This document shows, in pieces, positions 23,301 to 34,700 of a stretch of 64,000 nt of DNA. The position numbers and the translations under genes were made by a program. Origin of the DNA: Pleurotus ostreatus/Saccharomyces cerevisiae fusant (lineage: Eukaryota > Opisthokonta); contig JAMQCK010000030.1 in the NCBI GenBank assembly GCA_024196135.1, positions 95,137 to 159,136 on the forward strand, in the 5' to 3' direction. A model generated the notes under the pieces. That model had not been told where the DNA came from, searched no databases, and was given only the letters and a program-made list of their open reading frames with translations. The first letter of the stretch is position 1. Each line of letters starts with the position of its first letter.

Positions 23301-26300
23301 TCACACACCCACCACCAACACCCCAAAGCTGCTCCCCGGCGCCGTATAATTGAACGTGGCCCCCGTCTCCACCGTGCTCGTCTGCGGCGTGATGAGATCC
23401 GGCTGCTCCGGCGTGTTCTCGTCGGTTTCGGAGCCCGTGATGTAGGTGAGGACCCCGGACTCGGCGACGGAGTCGAAGGGGAGCTGGAAGGTGAGGGAGG
23501 AGGCGTCGGTGGCGAAGTTGGCGACCTGGAGGGGTGTGGTGGGTAAGCAAGGAGGGAGTGGGAGGAGGGAAGGGGAAGGGAGGGGGTTGGGAGGGGGAGA
23601 GAGGGAAGAGGGAGAGATGATGGAACTGCAAGAGGGAAGGAGGGGAAGGAATACGCACCTTGATAATCACCGCACTATCGTTGCGCGCGACGCTCCAGTA
23701 TAGCGTGCCGTTACGCTCGGGAAGCGTGCTCGGAAGGTACTCGTCGCCGCGGTTCTGGCCAAAGAGCTGTCTCAGGCGCGCACCAAGTCAGTAACACGTC
23801 CCTAGGCCCCAATACTTGGGCGAAAGAGGAACGCAGTGCGGCGTCTGAAGCTGCTAGTACCCACCTGCTGGACGTAGTAGCTAGTTGAGAGGTAGACATT
23901 TCCCGCGCTGCGTGTCATCGCTGGGTCAGGAATAGCGTCTCCCTCGCGCCCGCGAGTCGAACGTACTCAAAGGCAATGAGGTTGGGCGCCTGCTTGGGGT
24001 GTCAATTGAATTCTCTGCAACGTATCGTCGACAACGTACCCATTGGGTGGCATTGACATGCTGCGGAGGGGTGAGCTGGCAAGCGAGGATGACGACTCTG
24101 GGATGCGCACATTTAGCAGAGGCGCATATGAGGCCGCGAGGACGATGTCCGAGTTGCGCTCGAGCCCGGTCATGAAAGCTGCTTCATGCACGGCCGCTGA
24201 CGATTGTGGTAATCAGCACCCGCTCGCTCGCGCCCCTCACACCCTCAGATACGCACACAGAACGGTAGGGTAGAGATTGACTTGTCCCTGGCGGTCGTAC
24301 TGGCAGGAGTACTCGCTCTAGCGGAGGGTCAAGTCGTCGGTGTCTCGATGCTGGTGGCGCCTTACCTCAATGTACAAGGTGCCGTCTCTTTCGACGTCAT
24401 CGCTGGAGATCGTACGGTCAGCATTGGCATTGAAACTGCAGAGGAAAGAGAGCACGCACAAGTAAAACACGTTTTCCCTGAACCAGTCTAATGGAAAGTG
24501 CGTTCAGCTGGAAAATGAGTGGCGTATCGATGCAGAGAACGACGGACCCGGTCCTTCATAGTCGTGAATATCATGAACTGCAGGCGCCGGTTCGAGCTTC
24601 GCGAGACTCGGGCGTGTCGTAGCAATTAGGGCTGCATACGTCGTGAGTACCTCGAAGGATGCCCGCGTAGCTGCAGAGTTCACTCACTCAGGTTCGGAAA
24701 CTCGGTCTGCAGAGCAGTGCTGTAGGCGCGCCACCTGTATGCTGCATAGCTGCTTTTTGTTAGTCCGCTCATTTTCTATGAAAGCGAAGAACGCACGTGT
24801 CCAAAGCATTGTCCGAGATCCCGTCCTGTTCGAATTCCGCCGTCAGCCTCGGGATCAAACTAGTGACCACTGGGCCTCACCTCGTTCCCGATCTCGACAT
24901 ACTTGACAGAGAAAGGCTGTGGATGGCCTAAGGAGGCCCGAATTGCGGCTGCACGATCATGTTACATTCAACAAGATGGAATTGACTTGAGAACTTGCCT
25001 GCGTCGTTCTCCGCGGGATCACCGATGGCGAATTGGATCTAAGAGAGGCTGATAAATCGTGCAAGCGGCTACGAGAGTATGTTGCACGCCTACTGACCAT
25101 ATCAATAGCTTCCTGGACGTATGCGCCAAGTTGGTCCTCGGGTACAGTACGTTGATCCAATGAGTATCCTGCCATAAACACGATCAGGCGTACGAAAAGG
25201 ACATAACGGCACAAGCTTACCTGCGAAGACACCCAGAATTGGTTCCATGCCCGTGTCTTCGCACCAGAGAAGGTACTCGTAGAGGCCGAGACCGCTGTGT
25301 CACACATGAGCTGGCGCGTCGGAAGCACATAGCGGCAGACGTACTCGGTGTTGACGTAGTTCCAGGTCCCTTGCCGTCTACGAAGACTCATTCAGTGGCG
25401 CCTCTCCGTGGCGGACAATCTGTTCTCACCCCGGACGCTCAACCAGGTCGCCGATGGTCTCGTTCCACTTCCACCTAAGCGCGACCGTGTAGCCCTATCC
25501 GTGCCCTCAAAAAAACACGGATGATCGGATGATTCGAATATTTTACCTCCTGGAGGAAACAAATTAGCACTCGCCCCTCCAGTGAAATCGGAGTCCTACA
25601 AAATTATTGCCTCCCGGAAGCCTGAAGAAGGTCGAGCCCATACTGACTAAAGCCTGTCGTAAGGTCAGCGTAAAGTTCAGCTGAACGGGCGAAGACATAC
25701 CTGTGCAATGTCGGTACGCATTCCATTATGTCTGTTCTTGAAGGTCGGCGGAAAGAGGGAGAACATCGCAAAGTGGATGGTCTGTCCCGCGGCGGCACTG
25801 CCGTCAAGTGATACCGTAAAGACGTTGTTGACATCTACCGCGCTGTCGAGCGGTACAAGAGCAGCCGACGCCTGTAACCAGTCAGTCTGTTCGCCCGATA
25901 CATTGACGATCGCTGACGCCAGGACGTCTCCTGACGACGATTGCAACGCCAAGGAGAGTCCTCCACTGAAGTTCGACGCTTGCGGGAACCTGTAGTAGAA
26001 GGACGCGTTGTACAATGCGGATGCTTCAACTTTCATGCCTGATCGTTCGGTCTCAGTGTGCTCACAGCAAATCATGAACGACGCTTACCCCAGTAGCCAG
26101 AGTTCGAGAAGCCGATTGTGTTCGCTGTCTCATCCGGAATTACTAGCTTCAGCGAGTTAGGCAAAGCGGACGAGACAGGGTTGTCATCCTCTATCACGGA
26201 AAGGTCGGCGTCTCCTAAGACGTTCCATCCTTGCAGGGCGTCCGAAGAGCCTGCGAGAAAAGTGTTACATATTGCATGAGGGATGGGTTGCCAAGGAGGA

Positions 26301-26774
26301 TACCAGGCTGCACGAGCTGGAACGCTCGATTTTGCAGTACTATTGATGCGTTAGTGTGTACAAGTAATCATAGAAAAGGGGACGCACGTTCGCCGTATAA
26401 ACCTCCGTCTCCACTCTGAGCGTCAACACGATAAGCCATGAGCACTCGTGCCGGCATGCTACAGCCCTTATACGTACGTGCTGTCAATTGATTAGCTGTC
26501 GTGCGTACGCCTCAGGACGAAAATCATACATTGATGTCCTACAGCAGCGCAAGGAAAGCTAAGCTGCTTATCTCGCTGTACATTAAGAGACTTGCTACCT
26601 CGAACATCTGTCCCCCTTCGTGTACTTATGAGCTTCAGTTCATTATTGGAATTCAGTCAACTCACATAGTGTGGTCGGTATAGCGTGGCTAGCGGACGCA
26701 TTGACCGTGATGATGGTCCGCGCCATAACACGCGCCAGGAGTGATAGGGTGATGCTCAAGAACAGGAAAGACAT
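23301..26774 (-). CDS. secreted GH51 alpha-L-arabinofuranosidase, copy 1, with two 3-nt exons
   Basis: Releases arabinose side chains from arabinan or arabinoxylan outside the cell. ATG at 26774 opens a signal peptide (MSFLFLSITLSLLARVMA). Very short exons then build LWGQMFEDINHSGDGGLYGE: 17 nt (26599-26615), 9 nt (26530-26538), 3 nt CAC (26478-26480), then 28 nt. A carbohydrate-binding-like part follows (ALYNASFYYRFPQASNFSGG). The (beta/alpha)8 core has NGMRTDIAQALVSMGSTFFR, LPGGNNF-E-GYTVALRWKWNET (the E from a 3-nt exon at 25547-25549), MEPILGVFAG and YVEIGNE with the acid/base Glu. SEYSCQYD near 24300 is the nucleophile region. The C-terminus FNYTAPGSSFGVLVVGV ends at 23301. More than 15 introns. 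No frame break was found in the exons checked. Tandem paralogue of 27752-30815. Confidence 0.85.
25547..25549 (-). other. 3-nt exon encoding Glu (GH51 copy 1)
   Basis: On the minus strand the trinucleotide GAG is preceded by a good acceptor (TTTCCTCCAG) and followed by a donor (GTAAAATA). It lies between the exon ending GGNNF and the exon starting GYTVALRWKWNET, with introns of about 50 nt on both sides, the upstream one containing CTAAT. Including it restores GGNNFEGYT; paralogue copy 2 has GGNNLEGNS with GAA joined directly to GGA in one exon. Confidence 0.7.
26478..26480 (-). other. 3-nt exon encoding His (GH51 copy 1)
   Basis: CAC on the minus strand, flanked by acceptor AATTGACAG and donor GTACGTAT. 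Introns of 49 nt (with CTAAT branch-like sequence) and about 62 nt (with TTGAC) lie on either side. It places H between DIN and SGDGGLYGE, giving the family motif DINHSGDGGLY. Confidence 0.78.
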
Positions 26775-27751
26775 AGGCAAACGGGCGTCAGGCTCGAGAG
26801 TCGTATGTCAAGGGAGACAGGCCCTGCTTTATAGGCGGCGAGGTGCGCCGCCGCCTATTCTGCCGGTTGCTTCGCTTCAACGCATGCTGTAAGTCCGTCC
26901 TGAACATGTGGCGCGTATGGACTCACTAGAGAAGTATTGCTGGTCTGGACGCGGTCCGACCGGAGGCACTGCACTTTTGCACAGTCCGTCGGTGTTCAAC
27001 AAGAGGCTTCAAAGCGCCCTGCTGCCAAACGCAGATGCTCCATGAGGTCGGTACTTCGATGATGGTGAACGCGCAAGGAATCGTGAGTTCTCCGGTACAG
27101 CCATTGCGTTGTGTGCAATCCCGGGATCTTCTGCGCTGGTCACTCAATTGAATGTCCTGAGATGAAATTTGCCGCTGCAAAGCTCGAAATTCGTATACAT
27201 TCCAATAAGTTCTTCCTAAGTTTCGTCCTCGATCTCACACCTGATATCCGGACACTAGAGCGTATTAGTTAGCATATATATCAAGTTCTTCACTTAAAAA
27301 ATGCAGCTCCACTTGATGCAGTGGCAAATGCAAACTTGTGAGGGTTGATGAATATTCTCGTGGAAAAGTCATAGAGCAAGGAACGTCACAGCTATCTGAG
27401 CTCTGGCGCGACTGTGTGATGGCCTCGTGCGAGCTCGGTATCAGGCGGCGAGGATCCCGTAGCCGCCATCGAGGTATACGTGCGGGATATGGCAGTCAGA
27501 CTCGGAGGGCGAGTATCCTGGCGTGCAGGCACACAATGGAGAGGATCGGCAGGTTCCCGGAATGCGTGCTAGCGCAGAATCGCTACTGGAAGCTTCAAAC
27601 CCGTCTACATCCTTACATTTGGTCGTCTTGATCTTTCACTTACAGTGGAATTTTAGATGAATTTCCACTTGCGCCTTCGTTAATGAACTCTCTGATAATT
27701 ATTGACACTAATACGCTCTACTACGATTCGAGTCGTTCATGATCATCCCGA
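26775..27751. other. intergenic between the GH51 paralogues
   Basis: 977 bp holding the promoter of copy 1 and the 3' end of copy 2. CTATAAAG on the minus strand near 26826-26836 is a likely TATA element about 55 bp before the copy 1 start. Nothing else recognised. Confidence 0.5.
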
Positions 27752-30700
27752 CTATACACCGACGACCAACACCGCAAAGCTCGAGCCGGGTGCCGTGTAG
27801 TTGAACGTGCTTCCCGTGTCGATGCTTGTCGTTTGTGGTGTGACGAGGTCTGGCTGCTCGGGGGTGTTCGAGTCGGTCTCGGCGCCTGCAATGTAGGTGA
27901 CGGAGCCCGACTCGGCGATGCTGTCGAATGGCAGCTCAAAGGCGACGCTGGCCTCAGCTGTGTCGAGGTTGGCGACCTTGATACAGAAACGTTGTTCAAA
28001 TGGGCGCGAAGAATCAGGGATCGCGAGAACGCACCTTGATGATAACCGCGCTATCATTGCGCGCGACGCTCCAGTAGAGCGTGCCGTTGCGCTCGGGGAG
28101 CGTGCTCGGGAGGTACCCGTCGCCGCGGTTGTGCGCGAAGAGCTGCTGGACGTAGTAGCTGGTCGAGAGGTAGACGTTGCCGGCGCTGTGCAAGGAATTG
28201 AGCTCAGCATCCATCATATGACAATCATGCATGGATGGATATAACGAATGGTTGGTACTCACTCGAAGGCGATCAAGTTTGGGGTCTGCAGCGGGAGGGA
28301 GTGATAAGCAACGTCGTCATTCACGCACGAAAACCCTACATACCCAATCCGTCGCGTTGACATGGTTGAGCACCGGTGCGTACGCTGCCGCGAAGACGAT
28401 GTCGGAGTTGCGTTCCAGCCCGGTCATGTAGGCGCCCTCGGAGATGGCGGCTATAGATGGTGTGAGTGAATGACAGCAAGGGATAGTTGAGACGCAGCTC
28501 ACAAAGAACGCTCGGATACGCCCATCTGTCGCCGTTGCGGTCGGTCTGGCAAGAGTATTCACCCTCGAAGTACGTCGTGCCGTTTCTCTACGAAGTCATG
28601 CTCAGCACGCCGGGTCCGTCCTGAGATTTTTTGGCACAACGCACCTCGAAGTCGTCACTGAGCAGACTGTCAGCTTGCCATCCCAAGCATTCAGAATCAC
28701 GAACACTCACTAGTAGTACACCTGCTCCTGATACCAGGCTATGGCGGATAGATCATATCAGCTTCTCTATCCAGGTGTACACGTCCACGACAACCATCAA
28801 CTTACAAGGGCTCCGGTAGTCGTGCACGTCGTACGACGTCGGAGTGGGGTCCAGCGTAGGCCCGCTTACGAGGCTTGTCGCGATAAACTCTGCAAGGGGG
28901 TTCATGTCATCTCAATTGCTCAGAGGGACAGAGCAAGCCAATTGAAGGAAGAGAGGCTACACGCACGAAGGTCGGGGAACTCCGCTTTGAGCGCGGTAGC
29001 GTAGGCGTTCCAGCGGTAGGCGCTGTAGGTCTCGGTTGCTTGGCTAGAGATCCAGTCCTGCAAAAGCCTATTCAGCGTCTTCTCCGTAAACGCGACTCAA
29101 TAGAGCCTCACCTCGTTGCCGATCTCAATATACCGAATGTTGAAGGGCTCGGGGTGACCGAGGGAGGCGCGGAGGGCGGCTGCAATAGAGTCCGTTAAGC
29201 CCTGTGTTAGAAGATTACTGAAGCCAACTCACCAGCATCATTCGCGCTCGCATCGCTGACAGCGAAATGGATCTGGTCGATGGCCTCCTGTATATAAGGC
29301 TGCAGCTGGTCTTCGGGGACCGACGTCTTGTCGAGGGCGTAACCAGCGAAGACGCCCATGATCGGCTCCATGCCAGCATCCTCGCACCATAGGAGGTATT
29401 CGTAGATGCCGAGGCCGCTATATTTTGTGTTAGTCGGCGTTGACGGCGAATGTAAAGAAGGCTCGTACTCAGTGTTTATGTAGCCCCAGGTGCCCGGGCG
29501 TCTGAGCGAAATTGTCAATGTTCTGCGCAAGAGTGAAGTAAAGCAGCTTACCCAGGACGATCGAGGAGGCTCCCGACGGTTTCGTTCCACTTCCAGCGGG
29601 TCGCGATGCTGTTTCCTTCCTGAATACGGCATTAGTAAATGAAGAAAGTGCCACAAGAAAGTAACCCACCAGGTTATTCCCACCAGGCAATCTGAAGAAC
29701 GAGGGCCCCATGTCGACAAGGGCCTGCGCAATATCCGGACGCAACCCATTCGGCCTATCCTTAAACGTCGGCGGGAACAGCAAGAACAGAGCGAAATCGA
29801 TAGTCAACCCCGCAGCTGCCGCTCCATCGAGGGTGACCGTGAAGACGTTGTTCACGTCTCCCGCGCTGCTCGAGGGCGTGAGCTCCGCAGCAACCTGCGT
29901 CCATTCCGTTTGGGAGCCGGAGATGGGGACCGTCGCGGAGGCGAGGACGTCTCCGGAGGAGGACTGCAGCGCGATCGTGGCATCCCCGCTGAAGTTGGAT
30001 TCTTGGGGGACCTTGTAGTAGAATGATGCGTTGTAGGTCGTGGACTCGGTGACTTTGATACCTGGGTTGGCGTCAGTACGGTGACCGACGTTGATTGTTG
30101 AGGGGAAGCTTACCCCAGTAGCCTTCATTCGAGAAGCCTACCGCGCCAGTCGCGCCGTCGGGGACCACCAGTTCGAGTGAATTCGGCAGCGACGACGAAA
30201 CCGGCTGATCATCGGCGATGACAGAAATGTTGCCACTTCCTACGGTTCCCCAGGCGGCGAGCGAGTCGTCGGAACCTGTGAACAGTGGAAGGTTGGTTAC
30301 GTGGCAAAAGGTGAAAACTGGGCAAACCCACCTGGCGTAACCTTCTGGAAGGCACGGTTCTGAAGCACTGTGAATGATTCCAATTGAACATCTTCACTCC
30401 GGATACTTGGAGAATGAGAACGTACGTTCAGCGTAGAGGCCTCCGTCTCCGCTCTAGACACGATCAGTATTGTGGTGAGGTTATCGAGCACCTTGTTCTC
30501 ACATGCTAGCAGGAAAGTCAGTACGCAGAATGGACCAGATCAAAGATTCGGGGCTCACGCTGATATCCTATGAGAATGCGAAAACGCTGGTCAATGCCTA
30601 CAACTCCGGCCATGAACCGGTCTCCGTACCTCATACATCTGACCCCCTTCATTGTCCGTCAGCTTCTCAGTGAGAGTCACCTACAAGGACCAAAACTTAC

Positions 30701-30815
30701 AAAGGGTCGTTGGAATCGGATGACTAGCCGTCGCATTGACGGTAACGGTCACCTGGGCCGCAGCTCGGAGAGCCAGCGAGAGGCAGGCCGTAACCAAAAG
30801 ACGCGAGTGCACCAT
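27752..30815 (-). CDS. secreted GH51 alpha-L-arabinofuranosidase, copy 2, with one 3-nt exon
   Basis: Tandem paralogue of copy 1. ATG 30815 opens the signal peptide MVHSRLLVTACLSLALRAAA. Exons of 115, 17 (30630-30646), 9 (30559-30567), 3 (30503-30505), 28 (30426-30453) and 36 nt (30332-30367) spell TTLWGQMYEDISHSGDGG, LYAELLQNRAFQKVTPG. The next exons give a CBM-like segment (YNASFYYKVPQESNFSGD) and the core: NGLRPDIAQALVDMGPSFFR, LPGGNNLEGNSIATRWKWNE, MEPIMGVFAGYALDKTSVPE, YIEIGNEDWISSQ with the acid/base Glu, and TYFEGEYSCQTDRNG with the nucleophile Glu. It ends FNYTAPGSSFAVLVVGV. Compared with copy 1 it lacks introns after DIAQ and between E and G of NNLEG. Secreted plant-cell-wall enzyme; regulation by carbon source is likely but not visible. 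Confidence 0.9.
30503..30505 (-). other. 3-nt exon encoding His (GH51 copy 2)
   Basis: CAT on the minus strand between acceptor TTCCTGCTAG and donor GTGAGAAC. Flanking introns are 53 nt (with TACTGAC) and 49 nt. It inserts H into DIS-H-SGDGGLYAE, matching copy 1, where the His codon is CAC: the exon is conserved while its third base and both introns have diverged. Confidence 0.8.
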
Positions 30816-31781
30816 CGTGAGGGTTGCTCGACGATGACACTTCGGTCGACCCTCCCACCTTTTATGTGCTCGGCGGGAGAGCTATGCGTCCGTCATAGGT
30901 CACCTGGACCGAGCTCGCGCATCCGGGCCCTGGAGAGATGAAAACGAGTCGGAGAGGTCAGGCCGGGGTATCTCGACTCGAAGCTATAATCAGGCGTGGC
31001 TTCGTGCGATCTTCACCCTCCCTTGAGCTCTGGACTAACTTTTGTACGTCGTACCTTCGTATAGCGCCAAGTTTCATGGCCTGAGATATAGAGAAGTCAA
31101 GACAATACGGCGTAGTGACGCCTAGGAAACATCCAGCTCTATATTGGGCTCGAGGAGAAGGCCGAAAGATCGGTGCCGTGAACAGCATAGACAGTCAAGT
31201 GACAGAGTATGCACCCCACAGACGCGCGTGCTCATCCGGCCCGTCTGGTCTGACGGTGCGAGCAGGCCTGGCGAGCGCATGGCACAGTCCCGGTGATGAT
31301 GGAGGACGCAGAGAAGAAGACGGATTTACGGTCCTACGGTCCGTGACGTGCATTCCCACGGTTCGACTTTGATGTCATTGCTACTTTGAGGGGGCAGCTT
31401 GTATGTCGACTGCACGACCATCAGGTGCCGTGTAGCGGTGCATTCACAGTAGAGTGTATTGCCAGAGTCCAAATAGCCTCGAAAATCATATCTATTCGTG
31501 AAGGTCATGACAAAGTCGTGCACAATCCGCAAGTCCGCGCAGTGGCCATAAAATACCGAATCGGGACCAGTAGCAACACTGGCGACCACCGATGCTACAG
31601 GCTACAGGAGAATAAAGTAAGATGAGCAGGACCACATCGACGACAATGAATCAGTGAACAGGTAGCGTATGTAGGGTATACGGCTGTTAGATAGGTGCGT
31701 AAGTTGAGGCAAGGCGTAGAACAGACGTCCGGATGCGATAGATAGAATGCGTGAACGGCGGTGCGACGTGCATGTGCAATA
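30816..31781. other. intergenic, promoter of GH51 copy 2
   Basis: 966 bp. A CATAAAAG element on the minus strand at about 30860-30868 lies some 45 bp before the copy 2 start. The rest shows no coding or RNA feature. Confidence 0.5.
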
Positions 31782-34700
31782 TCACGATGAGCTGGATGAC
31801 GATGACGAGCCTTGGTACTTCTTGATGAGCTCGCGCAGCCGTGCCTGCCCAAAAGCGAACCCTTCGCTGGCAAGCGATTGCCTGGGCGCCGGCTTCGGGG
31901 TCGACAGATTCGTCAGTGACTCGCGCGTCTTACTGAACGCAGGCTTGCTAGGCGACGTCGCGACAGGCGGCGGCGAGTCCTCCGCTCTGCTCGTTGAAGT
32001 CTCCTCCACAATGGGGCTAATCCGCGCCGCTGGTACCCGCGGCTTCGGGGTCGTCAACGCTGGCCTTGCCAGCGACGCCGTCGACGATAAATGGGGTGCC
32101 GCGTGCGAGGACGTTACAGCAGCCTGGCCAGCGAGACTCGGCGGCTTGACGAGCACGGGCGGCCGCGCGGACCGCTTTACTTCGACTGAGGGCTTCGCAA
32201 CCGCGGGTTTCGTAACCCGCACGACACTCGACTGTGCGCCCTGCACCGCGCCCGACGCCCAGAGCGCCGCGACGGCGGTGACTCTGCCCCCTCGCCCGCC
32301 GCGGGCCGAGCGAATGTCGTACTTGACTTCGGGGTCGAGGCGCGGGACGGGAGGCAGGTGCGATGGAGGCTGAGCAGCGGTGACACGCGGTGTCTTGTCG
32401 CCGTCGGGCCGTGGGGTGCTAGTCGAGATCTCCCGCGCAGTGCCAGACGAGGTTTCTCGTCGACCGTCAATCGACGGCCCGGCCTCAGCGCCCCAGAGAT
32501 CAGTGAGCTTGCGTGCTTCAGATTCTGCGGTGCGGAAGCGCGAGACGCGACGATAGGTGACCTCCTCGCGCTTGTACGTGCCAATGGCAACAAAGCCAGA
32601 CGACCTTGGGTTCGGCAGCTCCTGTTGCTGCTCGGGCTGCTCTGCCTCCTTGCCGAGCTCGTTTACTGGCTCCTCCACCGGAGGTGAAGCCTCCTTCGCC
32701 ATCTCGCTAACCTCCGGCGAGTCGATCGCAGACCGCTCCGGCTGATCAGGCAGCGGGAACAGCGGCGTCGCCGGACTGGGCGTCACTACCGTCGGCGGTG
32801 GGGACGGCCTGTCCGCGTCCACCACACCGCCCAACCACGCTGCCACCCGCCCGTTCGTCGCTGACTTCTTCTCTTTCGTCCCGAATTTCTTCTCTTTCTT
32901 CTGATGCGAGCGGTCCTTCTTCCTCTCGCCCTTCTCCCCATGCGAGGAGCGGCCCTTCCGCTTGTCCTTCAGATCCTCCCCGTCGGACTGTGGCCCATTC
33001 GACCGCGCTCCCTGGTGCGTCTTCTCCTCCCACTCCGGGTTGAGCTGCTCTTGGGTGAGTAGATCCTGCTCTTGCCGCGCCAGATCCTGCTCAACCCTAG
33101 CCAGATCCTGCACCACCGGCCTCTCATCCCCTGCAAGCTCGTTTGCCAGCGTCAGACTCGAGATCGCCGACTCATCCATCATCTCGTCCTCGGATGCCTT
33201 CTTCGGGATCTCGATCGGGCTCGCCGTCCCACCGAGCACATCCCGCTCGTCGGTCCCTCCCAGCACCGACCGCACATCCGGCACCCTCTTCCCCTCCTCC
33301 GCCTTCCTTGTCCCCACCTGCGCAAGCAGCTTCGCCTCCAGCGCGTCCAAACCGCTCGGACCACTGGTCGGCGACGCCAGGTACGTCGCGCTCTTCTGCC
33401 GCTTCGCCGCTGGGCGTACCGCGGTTAGATTCGGCGTCGGTGGCGTGCGAGGTTTCTGTGGGGATGGCGGTTCGGGCGCGTCGGGCGCAGTGGCAGCGGC
33501 AGTGGGAATCGTCGTCGTCTCCGTCGTCCGCCGCGACACAGCAGACAGACTCTGCCTCTTGTCCTTCGCCGGCACCGGCGGCGCGAGCGCTCCTCCATCG
33601 CTCGACCCCGCCCGCGCACCCACATCGCTCATCCTCACCCTTGCCCCTAGTGCCGCCAGCGTCGGTTTCCTATACCTCGCGCTTGGGTCGACAGGCGGCG
33701 GCGAGAACGTCCCCCTCGGCAAATCGCCCGACAAATCATTGACCTTCTCGTTGATCTCGTCCGCCATGCTCTCCAAGTCGGTGACGTTCTCGGATTTGGG
33801 GCGCATGTTCGGGTCGTTGGTGAAGGAGTGCTTGGGCGTGAGCATGGGGCGGGGGGAGTGGAGGATGGCCTCGCCTGGTGATTGTGGCGAGCTGGGACCG
33901 AGAGATCGTGGCGAAGCGAGTCCGGGAGGCGGTTGGGATATAGACGTCTGTAGAGGTGGTAACGCATGAAGTGTGTGCGGCGGGAGTGCATGGGGTGGTA
34001 TTGGCTGATGCGAGGGTGCAGCGGGAACAGGGTACCGATGCGCTTGCGGCGACACCGACCTATGCCTCGAGGAGTGGTGCAGTGTCTGCGCGATCCGGGA
34101 CGCCCTCTCGCCCTTGCCCTCTTCTCTGCTCTGCGCCGCAGCCAACGGCGGAGCCTGCGCCACCAAAGGCAGCAGCGTGTGCTGTCCGGCGACATTTGGT
34201 GGCAACCCATCGGGCGTCCTGCGTGTCGCGCCTGCACTCGACGGTCGCGGGGGCACAGGTGGCGGAGGGCTAAGCTGCGGGTCGTTGGGGTAGACCTGAG
34301 GGGCCCAGTACGGTGCAGGAGTAGCGTTCGGTGGGGAGAAGTATTGATAGGGTTGCGGTGTTGCTGAAGGCGGCGGCAGCCATACTTGCTGTTGTGCTTG
34401 ATCGTAGTAGGCTACAGGAGAGCCGATGGGATTGTAAGGTGCAGGTGAGGCATACGGACTTGTCGCGCGATAGTCCGGCCATGGAGTCTGTGCTCCCGGG
34501 TCGAAGTAGGGCTGTGGCGGTGGCGGGGAGGAATACATGGGATACGGCGTCGCTTGTGTGGGCTGCGGCATCATATCTTGCGCAGGCATTTCTGGTAGAG
34601 CGAGAGGGTGGACCACGGGTACCGGGATCTCGAGCACGATGTCCTTTCTAGATATAACATTATTTTCTGACGCACAGAGGATGATCGAGGCCCACTACAC

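Noticed and set aside
31782..34637. 951-codon frame as an independent gene
   Set aside because: Its first residues LEIPVPVVHPLALP are the end of an arrestin-C domain, and a proper intron joins it to the exon upstream.
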